This document shows positions 35,540 to 45,885 of a stretch of DNA of 64,000 bases, piece after piece. Source of the DNA: Fontibacterium subtropicum (GTDB lineage Bacteria; Pseudomonadota; Alphaproteobacteria; Pelagibacterales; Pelagibacteraceae); the NCBI GenBank assembly GCA_965235415.1, contig CBDDXD010000001.1, positions 372,001-436,000 of the forward strand. Direction: 5' to 3'. A program made the position numbers and the translations under genes. Below the pieces are notes generated by a model, which saw only the letters and a list, made by a program, of their open reading frames with translations, made no database searches and was not told the origin of the DNA. The stretch's first letter is position 1, and each line of letters begins with the position of its first letter.

Positions 35540-36412
35540 AATACTTTTGAAACCTTCTTTATAAGTTGGAAAATATAATTTTACTTTTAAATCTTTTTTA
35601 ATTTTTTTATTACTTACTTTTTTTGAGTCTTTATAAAAATTTTTCATTTCACCTTCATTTAAAGCTTCAAAGGAAACTGGGGGAGGAGTTTGAATTCCCA
35701 TTAAACTAGAGGCATAAGATATAGTTTGATCATAAGAACATGGCTTATTATCTGATACATTATAAATTTCTCCAGGTTTTGAATAAATTAAAGATTTGAA
35801 TAAAACTTGAGCTATGTCAGCAACATGAATTCTTGAAAAAAAATGATTATTTTTTTTTACGTAAGAAACTTGCCCATTTACTAATCGTAAAAATATATTT
35901 CTTTCTGGAGAATAAATTCCTGACAATCTAAATATTCTTGTTGGAACAAAGTGATATCGATTTAATTTTAACCACTCATTCTCAGCTATAATTCTATTTA
36001 TTCCTGGATCATTATTGCTTAACAATTTGCTTTTTTCATTAACCCAATTTCCGTTATGATTCCCATAAACACTTGTTGATGAAAGATATCCTAGCCATTT
36101 AATTTTTTTATTTAAACAAATTTCATTATAAAATTTTTCTATAACATAATCTTTCCTATCTCTTGGTGGTATTGAAACTAATATATGACTTGCGTTTAAA
36201 ATATATTTTGTAATTTTTTTATCGAATTTATTGTTATCAAAATAAAAATTTTTATAATTAACGGTTAAAAATTTTTTATTAGAACTTTTAGATCTAGAAG
36301 TTGTAATTAAATTAATTTTATATTTATTTTTTAATAATTCTTTTACAAAATATCTAGCCGTTAAACCAAAGCCAAAACAAACTAAACTAATTGATTTAGA
36401 CTGCTTTTCCAT
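35516..36412 (-). CDS. NAD-dependent epimerase/dehydratase-like protein
   Basis: Atypical short-chain dehydrogenase-like protein, 298 residues, similar to YeeZ/SDR-type sugar-nucleotide enzymes. The N-terminal Rossmann motif reads CFGFGLTARYF (GxGxxx), and YLSSTSVYGNHNG carries the SSTSVYG signature; RIFRLSGIYSPERN follows. The canonical YxxxK tyrosine pair is not evident, so activity is uncertain. It overlaps the gltB 3' end by 17 bases on the same strand, so it is probably in the gltDB operon. Confidence 0.75.
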   Translation of the reverse strand: MEKQSKSISLVCFGFGLTARYFVKELLKNKYKINLITTSRSKSSNKKFLTVNYKNFYFDNNKFDKKITKYILNASHILVSIPPRDRKDYVIEKFYNEICLNKKIKWLGYLSSTSVYGNHNGNWVNEKSKLLSNNDPGINRIIAENEWLKLNRYHFVPTRIFRLSGIYSPERNIFLRLVNGQVSYVKKNNHFFSRIHVADIAQVLFKSLIYSKPGEIYNVSDNKPCSYDQTISYASSLMGIQTPPPVSFEALNEGEMKNFYKDSKKVSNKKIKKDLKVKLYFPTYKEGFKSILNNIFDC

Positions 36413-39400
36413 GAACTGCCTTATTCGACAATGGTTGTCTTAACTTATCTAACATTTCTTTAGGGCAAACTTGATAAAAATTACTCTTTTCATTACTCCA
36501 TTGTTGAATAATTTTTTTTGCATAAACTGATTGAGTTTCTTTTTCATGTAATTTTACTAAATTTAAAAGAACATCATTCCAATAGTCCGTTTCGATTCTT
36601 TGCCAAATAACTGAGGATGGATTTACATAATTCTCAAAGCTATTTTCTGGGTCATAGACAAATGCCATTCCACCTGTCATTCCTGCTGCAAAATTATCTC
36701 CTACTTCTCCTAATATAACAACTGTACCACCCGTCATATATTCACAACCGTTTGTTCCGCATCCCTCAATAACTGCTGTAGCTCCAGAATTTCTAACTGC
36801 AAATCTTTCTCCGGCTTGCCCTGCTGCAAGCAATAGTCCTGAAGTTGCTCCATATAAAACAGTATTTCCAATAATTGTATTTTTAGAAGTTTGTATTTCG
36901 CTATTCGAAACGGGTTTTACAATTATTTTTGCTCCAGACAATCCTTTACCAACATAATCATTTGCATCCCCAGTTACTTCTAATTTAATTCCTGAAATTC
37001 CAAATGCTCCCAAAGATTGTCCAGCCGAGCCTCTTAATTTAATTAAAATATGATCTTCAGTTAATTTTTTATTTTTAAATTGAGTTGTAATTACAGAACT
37101 TAATCTTGTTCCAACAGATCGATGAGTATTTTTTACTGCATAACTTAATTGAAATTTTTGTCCTTTTTCAATTAAAGAAAGTGAGTCTTTTATAATTTGT
37201 TTATCTAAGCTGTCAGGAACTTCTTTTCTTTCTCTTTTTAAACAATACCTAGGATACTCTCCTGGATCGGCCTGAACTAAAAGAGGATTTAAATCTAAAT
37301 CATCTAAATTTGCGGATCCTCTACTCACTTGTTTTAACAAATCTGTTCTTCCAACAATTTCATTTAAAGATTTAAAACCAAGACTTGCTAAAATTTCTCT
37401 TACTTCTTCAGCTATAAATGAAAATAGATTAACAACTTTTTCTGGTGTACCTGTGAACTTTTTTCTAAGTTCTTCATCTTGTGTACAAATTCCAACAGGG
37501 CATGTATTAGAATGACATTGTCTAACCATTATACATCCCATAGCTATTAATGAAGTTGTGGCTATTCCAAAATCATCTGCTCCCATCATAGCAGCCATAA
37601 CAACATCTCTACCTGTTTTAATTCCTCCATCAGTTCTTAGAATAACCTCATGTCTTAAACCATTTAATGTTAAAATTTGATTAGCCTCCGTTAAGCCAAT
37701 TTCCCAAGGAAGTCCTGCATACTTCACACTTGTTAATGGAGAAGCTCCAGTTCCGCCTGAGTGTCCGCTAATTAAAATTACATCTGCTTTTGCCTTTGCA
37801 ACCCCTGCAGCAATAGTTCCTATTCCTGTTGAAGAAACTAATTTTACTCCAATTTTTGCTTTAGGATTTATTTGTTTTAAATCATAAATTAGTTGGGATA
37901 AATCTTCGATTGAATAAATATCATGATGAGGTGGTGGAGATATTAAAGTAACACCCGGTGTAGAATGTCTCAATGTTGCAATTTCAGCTGTCACTTTAAA
38001 CCCAGGTAATTGTCCACCTTCTCCAGGTTTTGCTCCTTGGGATATTTTGATTTCTATCTCATCACAATTATTTAAATATTCCGCTGTTACACCAAATCTG
38101 GCCGAAGCAATCTGTTTCACTCTTGAATTTGCATTATCACCATTTTCTTTTGGAATTGCTCTTTTAGCATCTTCTCCTCCTTCTCCACTACATGATGCTC
38201 CACCAATTCTATTCATGGCAATAGCTAGGGTTTCATGAGCTTCTTTAGAAAGAGCTCCTAAAGACATGCTACCGCTTCCAAATCTTTTTCTAATATTTGT
38301 AATAGACTCAACTTCTTCAAGTAAAATTGGTTTTTTAATTAAATTAAAATCTAGAAGATCTCTTAGATTTAGAGGATGCTGCTCATTAATAATTTTTGAA
38401 TATTTTTTATATAAATCATAAGAATCTGTTGCAACTGCAGTTTGTAACATATGCATAGTCATTGCCTGATTAGAATGTTGTTCTCCACCTTTTCTAAATT
38501 TATAAAATCCTCCAATTGGCAAACTAATAACGTTACCTCTAAATGCTTTTTGATGTTGGGTTCTAATCATTTTTTCAATTCCTGAAACTCCAATTCCAGA
38601 AATTTTTGAATACATTCCTGGAAAATATTCAGCAACTAAAGCTCTGCTTAATCCTAGACCGCTAAAATTTAAACCACCTCTATAAGAACTAATTACAGAA
38701 ATACCAAGTTTAGACATTACTTTTAAAAGTCCATCATTAACTGCCTTGATGTAATTTTTAACACATTCAGTAAAACTTAATTTTCCAAAAATATTTTTTT
38801 TATATCTTTGATAAATACAATCAAAAGCCAAATATGGATTTATTGTTGTAGCACCAACACCAATTAAGACTGCAAAATAATGAACATCCAGACATTCTGC
38901 AGATTTAATATTTAAAGAAATAAATTTTCTAAGTCCCTGATTCACTAAATGAGTTTGCACTGCGCCTGTTGCAAGAATAATTGGAATTCCAATTTTTGTT
39001 GCTGAAATTTTTTCATCAGTTAAAATAATATGCTTAGCTCCTTCTCTAACTGCTATTTCTGCTTCAGCTTGAATTCTTTTTAATTCTTTTTTTAAGTTAA
39101 CTTTTGGATCTTGAGAATCAAAGGTGCAATCTATTTCTTTGTATTCTTCATTTAAAACTTCAAATAATTTTTTAAATTGAGCGTTAGATAATATTGGACT
39201 TTCTAATAAATAACTTTTTTTATTAAATAAATCTTCTCCTAAAATATTTTGTAAATTTCCAATTCTAGTATTTAAAGACATCACTCTGTTTTCTCTTAAA
39301 GAGTCGATTGGTGGATTTGTAACTTGGCTAAAATTTTGTCTAAAAAAGTGTGATAAAGGCCTGTAAATATCTGACAAAACAGCTGCTGGAGTATCATCAC

Positions 39401-40907
39401 CCATTGAACCAACAGCTTCTTTTTGATCTTCTACCATTGGATGTAAGATCATTTCTAAATCTTCAATTGAAATACCAGCAGCGTATTGTTTTTGTCTTAA
39501 TTTATCTCCATCAAAAGAATTAAATTCTTCTAAATTGTTAAATTTTTTGCTGATCTCAATTAAATTTTGACTAAATTTTTTATAAATAGGATTTTTAGAC
39601 AAAAAATCTTTAATTTTTTTATCATTATAATAAACACCTTCATCGAGATTAACAGCTATCATTTGTCCAGGTCCTACTCTGCCTCTATAAATGACATTTT
39701 CCTCTTGTACTGGAACCATTCCAGTTTCTGATCCTGCAAACAAGATTTTATCTTTTGTAATTGTATATCTTAATGGTCTTAAACCATTTCTATCTGTTGC
39801 AGCTAAAATCCAATTGCCATCTGTTGCAGCAATAGCTGCTGGCCCATCCCAAGGCTCAATCACAGAATTTAAATAATTATACATGTCTCTGTATGCTTGA
39901 GGAATAATTTTACTTCTCTTAGACCATGCTTCTGGCATCAACATCATCTTAACAAGGGGTAGTAATCTTCCTGATCTTGTTAACAATTCAAAAACAGCAT
40001 CAAGGCAGGCTGTATCGGAACTTCCAGATTTCAAGATTGGTTTTAAGTCATCAATATTTGGGAATAAAGTAGACTCAAGTCCTTGCTCATGAGTTTTCAT
40101 CCAATTCACATTTCCTTTTAAAGTATTAATCTCACCATTATGAGCTAAAATTCTGAAAGGTTGTGCAAGTTCCCAACTTGGAAAGGTGTTAGTTGAATAT
40201 CTTTGATGAAAAATAGAAAATCTAGAAATAAATCTTTTATCTAATAGATCTGGATAAAAATCTGACAAATGTTCGGCAAGAAACATTCCTTTATAAATTA
40301 TTGATCTTGAACTAATTGATGAAATATAAAAATCTTTTAATTGTGATTGAGTAATTTTTTTCTCAATTTTTTTTCTTACAATATAAATATTTTTCTCTAA
40401 TTCTTCAGACCCTGTTTTTTCTATTGGAGAGAATAATATTTGTTCAATTTCTGGTCTTGTATCATTAGCTTTAATTCCAAGAACTTTTGCTTTTACAGGA
40501 ACATGTCTCCATCCAAAAATATAAAAATTATTAGATAATAGTTCATGTTCAACAATAGTTCTGCAAGCTTCTTGTGCTCCATAATCGTTTCTAGGTAAAA
40601 AAATCATACCAACACATAGTTGATCGTTTTTGTGAGTATGATGACCTGTAATTTTTATTTGTTCTTCAAAAAAATCTTTTGATAACTCAATATGAATTCC
40701 TGCTCCATCTCCTGTTTTTCCATCCTTATCTACTGCGCCTCTATGCCAAACCGCTTTGAGAGCCTCAATCCCATTCTCAACTACTTCTCTTCTTGGTTTT
40801 CCATCAATAGAAGCAACAAAACCAACCCCGCAAGCGTCGTGTTCATCCTCTTTATTGTAAACTCCTGCTTTAATAAGTTTTTGCAAATTTTTATTTAGAA
40901 TTTTCAT
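36396..40907 (-). CDS. gltB: Glutamate synthase large (alpha) subunit
   Basis: Forms glutamate from glutamine and 2-oxoglutarate with GltD. 1503 residues, full length. A short propeptide precedes the N-terminal catalytic cysteine (HDACGVGFVAS, about C26) of the class II amidotransferase domain; the central and FMN domains follow (GEGGEDAKRA, KPGEGGQLPG, ISGHSGGTGASPL), and the 3Fe-4S cluster cysteines lie in CHSNTCPVGIC. The C-terminal GXGXG beta-helix region closes the protein. gltD ends 6 bases upstream. Key route of ammonia assimilation. Confidence 0.97.
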   Translation of the reverse strand: MKILNKNLQKLIKAGVYNKEDEHDACGVGFVASIDGKPRREVVENGIEALKAVWHRGAVDKDGKTGDGAGIHIELSKDFFEEQIKITGHHTHKNDQLCVGMIFLPRNDYGAQEACRTIVEHELLSNNFYIFGWRHVPVKAKVLGIKANDTRPEIEQILFSPIEKTGSEELEKNIYIVRKKIEKKITQSQLKDFYISSISSRSIIYKGMFLAEHLSDFYPDLLDKRFISRFSIFHQRYSTNTFPSWELAQPFRILAHNGEINTLKGNVNWMKTHEQGLESTLFPNIDDLKPILKSGSSDTACLDAVFELLTRSGRLLPLVKMMLMPEAWSKRSKIIPQAYRDMYNYLNSVIEPWDGPAAIAATDGNWILAATDRNGLRPLRYTITKDKILFAGSETGMVPVQEENVIYRGRVGPGQMIAVNLDEGVYYNDKKIKDFLSKNPIYKKFSQNLIEISKKFNNLEEFNSFDGDKLRQKQYAAGISIEDLEMILHPMVEDQKEAVGSMGDDTPAAVLSDIYRPLSHFFRQNFSQVTNPPIDSLRENRVMSLNTRIGNLQNILGEDLFNKKSYLLESPILSNAQFKKLFEVLNEEYKEIDCTFDSQDPKVNLKKELKRIQAEAEIAVREGAKHIILTDEKISATKIGIPIILATGAVQTHLVNQGLRKFISLNIKSAECLDVHYFAVLIGVGATTINPYLAFDCIYQRYKKNIFGKLSFTECVKNYIKAVNDGLLKVMSKLGISVISSYRGGLNFSGLGLSRALVAEYFPGMYSKISGIGVSGIEKMIRTQHQKAFRGNVISLPIGGFYKFRKGGEQHSNQAMTMHMLQTAVATDSYDLYKKYSKIINEQHPLNLRDLLDFNLIKKPILLEEVESITNIRKRFGSGSMSLGALSKEAHETLAIAMNRIGGASCSGEGGEDAKRAIPKENGDNANSRVKQIASARFGVTAEYLNNCDEIEIKISQGAKPGEGGQLPGFKVTAEIATLRHSTPGVTLISPPPHHDIYSIEDLSQLIYDLKQINPKAKIGVKLVSSTGIGTIAAGVAKAKADVILISGHSGGTGASPLTSVKYAGLPWEIGLTEANQILTLNGLRHEVILRTDGGIKTGRDVVMAAMMGADDFGIATTSLIAMGCIMVRQCHSNTCPVGICTQDEELRKKFTGTPEKVVNLFSFIAEEVREILASLGFKSLNEIVGRTDLLKQVSRGSANLDDLDLNPLLVQADPGEYPRYCLKRERKEVPDSLDKQIIKDSLSLIEKGQKFQLSYAVKNTHRSVGTRLSSVITTQFKNKKLTEDHILIKLRGSAGQSLGAFGISGIKLEVTGDANDYVGKGLSGAKIIVKPVSNSEIQTSKNTIIGNTVLYGATSGLLLAAGQAGERFAVRNSGATAVIEGCGTNGCEYMTGGTVVILGEVGDNFAAGMTGGMAFVYDPENSFENYVNPSSVIWQRIETDYWNDVLLNLVKLHEKETQSVYAKKIIQQWSNEKSNFYQVCPKEMLDKLRQPLSNKAVHGKAV

Positions 40908-40913
40908 AAATGA

Positions 40914-42365
40914 TTAAGCAACCATTGTTTTTTTTGATGATTTAGAAATTTTATTTTTTAAATAAACATCCATAGCTTCCGCAGCATCTCTTCCATCTTT
41001 AATTGCCCACACAACTAAAGAAGCTCCTCTAACAATATCTCCAGCTGCAAAAACTCCATCTAAGTTTGTCTGCATTGTTTTAAGATCTATTTTAATAGTT
41101 CCCCATTTGGATACATCCAGTTTCGGTTCTGAAAATAAACTTGGAATATCTTCAGGATCAAATCCTAAAGCTTTAATCACCATATCTGCTTTAATTTTAA
41201 TTTCAGAGCCATAAATGATTTCGGGTTTTTGCCTTCCAGTTGCATCAGCTTCTCCTAGTTTCATTTTATTAAGAAGAACTTCTGTTACTTGTCCATTTTT
41301 TCCAATAAATTCTTTTGGATTTGTAAGCCATTGAAAATCTACTCCCTCCTCTTCAGCATTAACCACTTCTCTTGCTGAGCCCGGCATATTTTTTTTATCC
41401 CTTCTATATAAACATTTAACTGATTTAGCATTTTGTCTTATCGAAGTTCTAACGCAATCCATTGCTGTATCGCCCCCTCCTATTACTACAATATCTTTTC
41501 CTTCAGCATTTAAATATCCTTCGTCAAACATTTTAACTTTATCTCCTAAACCTTTTTTGTTTGAAGCTGTTAAAAATTCCATCGCGGGATAAATATTTTT
41601 AAGATTTGATCCTGGGATTTCTACCTCTCTGGCTTTGTATACTCCTGTTGCAATCAATATTGCATCATGTTTTTTTTTAAGCTCAGATAAAGTTGCATTT
41701 TTTCCTACTATAAAATTTAATTCAAATTTTATTCCACCATCTTTTAAAAGTTTTGTCCTTCTTTCAACAATATTTTTTTCTAATTTAAAATTTGGAATTC
41801 CATAAATTAATAATCCGCCCGGTCTATCGTATTTGTCATAAACTGTTATTTCATATCCAATTTTTCTAAGCTGCTCTGCTGCGGCAAGACCAGCTGGACC
41901 TGCTCCTATAATACCTACACTTTGTGTTAAGTTTTTTTTAATTTTAATTGGTTTTACCCAACCCTCTTCAAAGGCTGTATCAGTAATAAATTTTTCTATT
42001 GAGCCGATGGTAACTGTACCATGTCCCGCTCTTTCGATTACGCAATTTCCTTCACAAAGCCTATCTTGGGGACATATTCTTCCACAAACCTCTGGCATAT
42101 TGTTAGTCGCAGAAGAAATTTCATAAGCCTCTTCTAATCTACCTTCAGCTGTTAATTTCAACCAATCAGGAATATTATTTGAAAGCGGACAGTGAATTTG
42201 ACAATAAGGAACACCGCACTGCGAACATCTGCTAGATTGTTCCTCTGCTTTTGGAGCAATATAATTTTTATAAATTTCAGAAAAATTCTTAACTCTCTCA
42301 GAAGAGCTTAATTTTTCTGGTGTTTGCCCTTTTGTGCTAACAAATTTAAGCATTTTTTCTGACAT
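40914..42365 (-). CDS. gltD: Glutamate synthase small (beta) subunit
   Basis: NADPH-dependent FAD subunit that feeds electrons to GltB. 483 residues. The N-terminal ferredoxin-like part has two cysteine groups (CSQCGVPYCQIHCP near 47-60 and CGRICPQDRLCEGNC near 95-109); an FAD-binding GAGPAGLAAAEQL and an NADPH-binding GGGDTAMDCVRT follow. Start of the gltD-gltB operon. The 219-base divergent region upstream (42366-42584) toward uppP is AT-rich and must hold promoters for both, but no operator could be assigned with confidence. Confidence 0.96.
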   Translation of the reverse strand: MSEKMLKFVSTKGQTPEKLSSSERVKNFSEIYKNYIAPKAEEQSSRCSQCGVPYCQIHCPLSNNIPDWLKLTAEGRLEEAYEISSATNNMPEVCGRICPQDRLCEGNCVIERAGHGTVTIGSIEKFITDTAFEEGWVKPIKIKKNLTQSVGIIGAGPAGLAAAEQLRKIGYEITVYDKYDRPGGLLIYGIPNFKLEKNIVERRTKLLKDGGIKFELNFIVGKNATLSELKKKHDAILIATGVYKAREVEIPGSNLKNIYPAMEFLTASNKKGLGDKVKMFDEGYLNAEGKDIVVIGGGDTAMDCVRTSIRQNAKSVKCLYRRDKKNMPGSAREVVNAEEEGVDFQWLTNPKEFIGKNGQVTEVLLNKMKLGEADATGRQKPEIIYGSEIKIKADMVIKALGFDPEDIPSLFSEPKLDVSKWGTIKIDLKTMQTNLDGVFAAGDIVRGASLVVWAIKDGRDAAEAMDVYLKNKISKSSKKTMVA

Positions 42366-42584
42366 CGATTAAAATCCCTAAAATTAAGTGTTTTTTATAT
42401 TATTCACATAAAAGCTATGTTTTTAAAAGATAAATTAGGTCAGTAATAATGAATCAATTTACGTCAATTATTAATTAATAAGTAAAATTAATGTTTTTTT
42501 ATAAATATTCAATTAGAAATTGTAAACAATATTTGACTAATAATTAAATTTATAAAGTTATCTGCCTAGACTAAAGCTTTAATT

Positions 42585-43349
42585 ATGGATGAGTTAAATA
42601 AAATAATAATTCTTGGAATTATTCAAGGTGTAGCAGAGTTTTTACCTATCTCATCTAATGCCCATCTGATTATGGCAGAGCAATTATTAGATTATCATAA
42701 TCATAATGAAATTCTAAATCTTGTTTTTCATCTAGGTTCTTTACTTGCAATTATTACTTACTTTTTTTCAGAGCTTTTAGGATTATTAAAAAAACCAAAG
42801 ATGATTTTTAATATAGTAGCTGCGACTATACCTGTAATTATTGTTGGATATTTTGTTCATAAATTTCGTCTTATAAATTATGAATATTTTTCAATAAAAA
42901 TAATTGCAATTACTTTAATTGTTTTTGGAATTATTCTTTTTGTTAGCGATAAAATAAATCATTCAAAAATATTATATAAAGATCTTAATTTAAAAGGTTC
43001 TTTAATAATAGGACTATTTCAAATTATTTCGCTTATTCCTGGAGTAAGTAGATCTGGAATTACATTAACCGCAGGACGTTTTTTAGGTTATTCAAGATTT
43101 GAAGCTGCAAAATTTTCTTTCTTTTTATCGATACCGACAACTGCTGGTGCGTGCTTTCTTGGGATCTTAGATTTAATTAAAACAAATAATTCTGATTTAA
43201 ATTATATTGCTATTATAGCTTTTATTGCCTCTTTCCTCTCTTCTTATCTTACAATAAAATTTTTTTTAACTTTTATTTCTAAATTTAACTTAAATATTTT
43301 TGTTTATTACAGAGTAATTCTTGGTGTATTTATATTATTATTTATTTAA
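42585..43349 (+). CDS. uppP: Undecaprenyl-diphosphate phosphatase
   Basis: Polytopic inner-membrane enzyme (BacA family) that regenerates undecaprenyl phosphate for peptidoglycan and LPS glycan assembly. 254 residues with about 8 spans. The family motifs are both present: the first glutamate-rich motif GVAEFLPISSNAHL near residues 15-28 and PGVSRSGIT near 154-162. Its end overlaps the convergent NDUFA9-like gene by 4 bases. Confidence 0.93.
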   Translation: MDELNKIIILGIIQGVAEFLPISSNAHLIMAEQLLDYHNHNEILNLVFHLGSLLAIITYFFSELLGLLKKPKMIFNIVAATIPVIIVGYFVHKFRLINYEYFSIKIIAITLIVFGIILFVSDKINHSKILYKDLNLKGSLIIGLFQIISLIPGVSRSGITLTAGRFLGYSRFEAAKFSFFLSIPTTAGACFLGILDLIKTNNSDLNYIAIIAFIASFLSSYLTIKFFLTFISKFNLNIFVYYRVILGVFILLFI

Positions 43350-44266
43350 CGAATAACCTGACTAAAAATATAATTAGGCAACACTATCTCAACAGTCCTT
43401 GTTGAAATTCTAAGCTCTTTAAAACCTGGATATTCATTTGAGCAAATATTATTTGATTTTAATATTTCTAACTGATCTTCTGTAAGTAAAGGATTGGGTA
43501 ATAGTTGCATTATTTTTGCTTGAAATCTTGCTACAAAGTCCGGCAATTCTATTATAAATCTTTTTTTTTTTAATGACACAAGTAACGTCTCTATTAATTC
43601 TTTAAAAGTATAAATCTTAGGACCTCCTAATTCATAGACTTTATCAGGATTAACTAGTTCTATAATTTTAATAATAGCATCAGTAACATCTCCTACATAA
43701 CAAGGTTGAAATTTTGTCTTAGCGCCAGCAAGAGGAATAACAGGTAAAAGATTTATTAATTTATTAAATAAATTAAAAAAATTATCATTTGTTCCAAATA
43801 CTATGCTGGGACGCACAATAATTGAATTTTTAAAGTTATTAATAACAGCTTCTTCTCCTTGAAATTTCGATTTAATATATAAAGAGTTAGAATTTTTATT
43901 TGCTCCTAATGCTGAAATATGAATTAATTTTTTAGTAACTTCTTTGTCTAAAATGCTACTTAAAAATTTTGGAAATAAATGGTGCATATGATCAAATTTT
44001 TGATTTTTTTTCTCATATAAAACTCCTATACAATTAATCACGATCTCTGAGCTCTTAATAAATTCATTAAGATTTGAAAAATCAAAAGGATTGAACTTTA
44101 AAACTTCAATTTGACCTGGCTCTCCCATTGGTTTTAGATAACCATGAAGATATGGATTTCGTGTTGGAACGATTATTTTAAAACCTTTTTTTGCAAGTTT
44201 AGATATTAGATTTCGCCCTATAAATCCTGTACCGCCGAAGACTGTTATTGTCTTTTTTTCTGCCAT
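43346..44266 (-). CDS. NDUFA9-like NAD(P)-binding protein (atypical SDR)
   Basis: Rossmann-fold protein of 306 residues similar to the complex I accessory subunit NDUFA9 family found in alphaproteobacteria. Motif TVFGGTGFIGRNLISKLAKKG (residues 8-28) binds NAD(P); VINCIGVLYE and LIHISALGAN match the family. It may stabilise complex I or act as an independent oxidoreductase; complex I genes are not in the window. Convergent with uppP, divergent from rnd. Confidence 0.82.
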   Translation of the reverse strand: MAEKKTITVFGGTGFIGRNLISKLAKKGFKIIVPTRNPYLHGYLKPMGEPGQIEVLKFNPFDFSNLNEFIKSSEIVINCIGVLYEKKNQKFDHMHHLFPKFLSSILDKEVTKKLIHISALGANKNSNSLYIKSKFQGEEAVINNFKNSIIVRPSIVFGTNDNFFNLFNKLINLLPVIPLAGAKTKFQPCYVGDVTDAIIKIIELVNPDKVYELGGPKIYTFKELIETLLVSLKKKRFIIELPDFVARFQAKIMQLLPNPLLTEDQLEILKSNNICSNEYPGFKELRISTRTVEIVLPNYIFSQVIR

Positions 44267-44313
44267 TGTTTAATCATAATAATTAACGATAATACCTTTT
44301 ATTTAACAATAGT

Positions 44314-44925
44314 ATGAAAGTCAAAATTCATAAAAACGACCTTCCTAGTAATTTAAACCCAGGAAAGATTATTGCAATTGATACTGAAACTATGGGCCTT
44401 GATTATAAAAGAGATCCTCTTTGCCTTGTTCAAATATCTTCAGGCGATGAAGAAGTTCATTTAATTCAAATAAACAGAAAAACATTTAAAGCTGACAATT
44501 TAAAAAAAATTCTGGAAGACAATCATATTAAAAAAATTTTTCAATTTGCAAGGTTTGATCTTGCAGTTTTAAACTATTATTTAAAAACAGATATTAATAA
44601 CGTGTACTGTACAAAGATTGCGTCAAAAATTGGAAGAACTTATACAGATAAACATGGTCTTAAAGATTTATGTAAAGAACTTTTAAATATTGAGTTATCA
44701 AAACAAATGCAAAGTTCTGACTGGGGTGCTGAAATTTTAACTGAACAACAAATAAACTATGCAGCATCAGATGTTTTATATTTACACAAAATAAAAGAAG
44801 AACTTGATAAAATTTTAATTAGAGAAAACCGAATGGAGCTAGCCGAACACTGTTTTAAATTTTTAAAACATCGAGTAACATTAGACCTTGCTGGCTGGAA
44901 TAACCAAGATATTTTTGCACATTAA
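44314..44925 (+). CDS. rnd: Ribonuclease D (short alphaproteobacterial form)
   Basis: 3'-5' exoribonuclease of the DEDD family, 203 residues. It contains only the exonuclease domain: ExoI IAIDTETMGLD (D and E), ExoII KIFQFARFDLAVL (D), and ExoIII YAASDVLYLHKI (Y-x3-D, DEDDy subtype). The HRDC domains of the longer E. coli enzyme are absent, as is usual in this group. The kdsD start follows the stop immediately. Confidence 0.9.
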   Translation: MKVKIHKNDLPSNLNPGKIIAIDTETMGLDYKRDPLCLVQISSGDEEVHLIQINRKTFKADNLKKILEDNHIKKIFQFARFDLAVLNYYLKTDINNVYCTKIASKIGRTYTDKHGLKDLCKELLNIELSKQMQSSDWGAEILTEQQINYAASDVLYLHKIKEELDKILIRENRMELAEHCFKFLKHRVTLDLAGWNNQDIFAH

Positions 44926-45885
44926 ATGATACAAAATCAAAAAATAAAATTTGCTAAAGAAGTAATTTTTCAAGAAATTAATGCATTAAAAAAATTATCT
45001 AAATCTTATAATACTAATTTTATTAAAACTATTGATCTCATCCAAAGATGCAAAGGTAAAATAATTTGTGTTGGCATGGGAAAATCAGGTCATATTATTA
45101 GAAAAATTTCCGCAACATTAAGTTCTGTGGGAATTCCATCTATATATCTTCACCCATCCGAAGCAGCTCACGGAGATCTTGGTGCTTGTAATCCAAAGCA
45201 AGATTGTTTTTTAATAATGTCTTATTCTGGAAATACGGATGAATTAAAGAGTATTTTAAATTATGCGCATAAATTTAAAATGCCAATTATTGGTGTTGCC
45301 TCAAGAGAAAATTCAACTTTAATTAATGCAAGTACAATTAAAATTGTTCTTCCAAAAGTAAAAGAGGCAGGTCTTGATCTTGTGCCAACAAGCTCTACTT
45401 CAATGTTGCTTGCTTGGGGTGATAGCCTTGCAATCACACTCATGAAATTAAATAAATTCAGCAAAGAAAAGTTTGCTGTTTTTCATCCATCAGGCTCATT
45501 AGGAAAACAACTTACGCGTGTTAAAGATATTATGATTAAAAAATCAGAGGTGCCTTTTATCAATGAAAATTTATCTGTAAAAAATGCAGTTATTGAGATC
45601 ACTAAAAAAACTTATGGCTGTGTTCTTGTTATAAATAAATTTAAAAAAGTTACAGGAATTATAACAGATGGAGATATTAGACGTTCAATTCACAAAAAGA
45701 ACTTTTTAGAAAAAACTGCAAAAGAAGTGATGACTAAAAAACCAAAAATGATTCCTGAAGATACACTAGCAGGATCTGCCCTTGATATAATGAATAAGAA
45801 AAAGATCACCTCTCTTATTGTTAAAGGCAAAAATAATAATTACGGACTAATTCATATACATTCTCTTATTAGTTTTGGAGTTTGA
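44926..45885 (+). CDS. kdsD: Arabinose-5-phosphate isomerase (KdsD/KpsF)
   Basis: Interconverts ribulose-5-P and arabinose-5-P, the first step to Kdo of LPS. 319 residues: SIS domain (about 35-185) with GMGKSGHIIRKISATLSS and MSYSGNTDELK, and two CBS repeats (about 200-319, DIMIKKSEVP and KEVMTKKPKMIPEDTLAGSALDIM). It is followed by lptC with a one-base overlap (TGATG), forming an LPS export/Kdo operon rnd-kdsD-lptC-lptB. Confidence 0.93.
   Translation: MIQNQKIKFAKEVIFQEINALKKLSKSYNTNFIKTIDLIQRCKGKIICVGMGKSGHIIRKISATLSSVGIPSIYLHPSEAAHGDLGACNPKQDCFLIMSYSGNTDELKSILNYAHKFKMPIIGVASRENSTLINASTIKIVLPKVKEAGLDLVPTSSTSMLLAWGDSLAITLMKLNKFSKEKFAVFHPSGSLGKQLTRVKDIMIKKSEVPFINENLSVKNAVIEITKKTYGCVLVINKFKKVTGIITDGDIRRSIHKKNFLEKTAKEVMTKKPKMIPEDTLAGSALDIMNKKKITSLIVKGKNNNYGLIHIHSLISFGV

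Noticed and set aside
42366..42584. Riboswitch or NtrC-type operator upstream of gltD or uppP
   Set aside because: Only AT-rich sequence with weak promoter-like words; no conserved riboswitch core or clear dyad operator seen.
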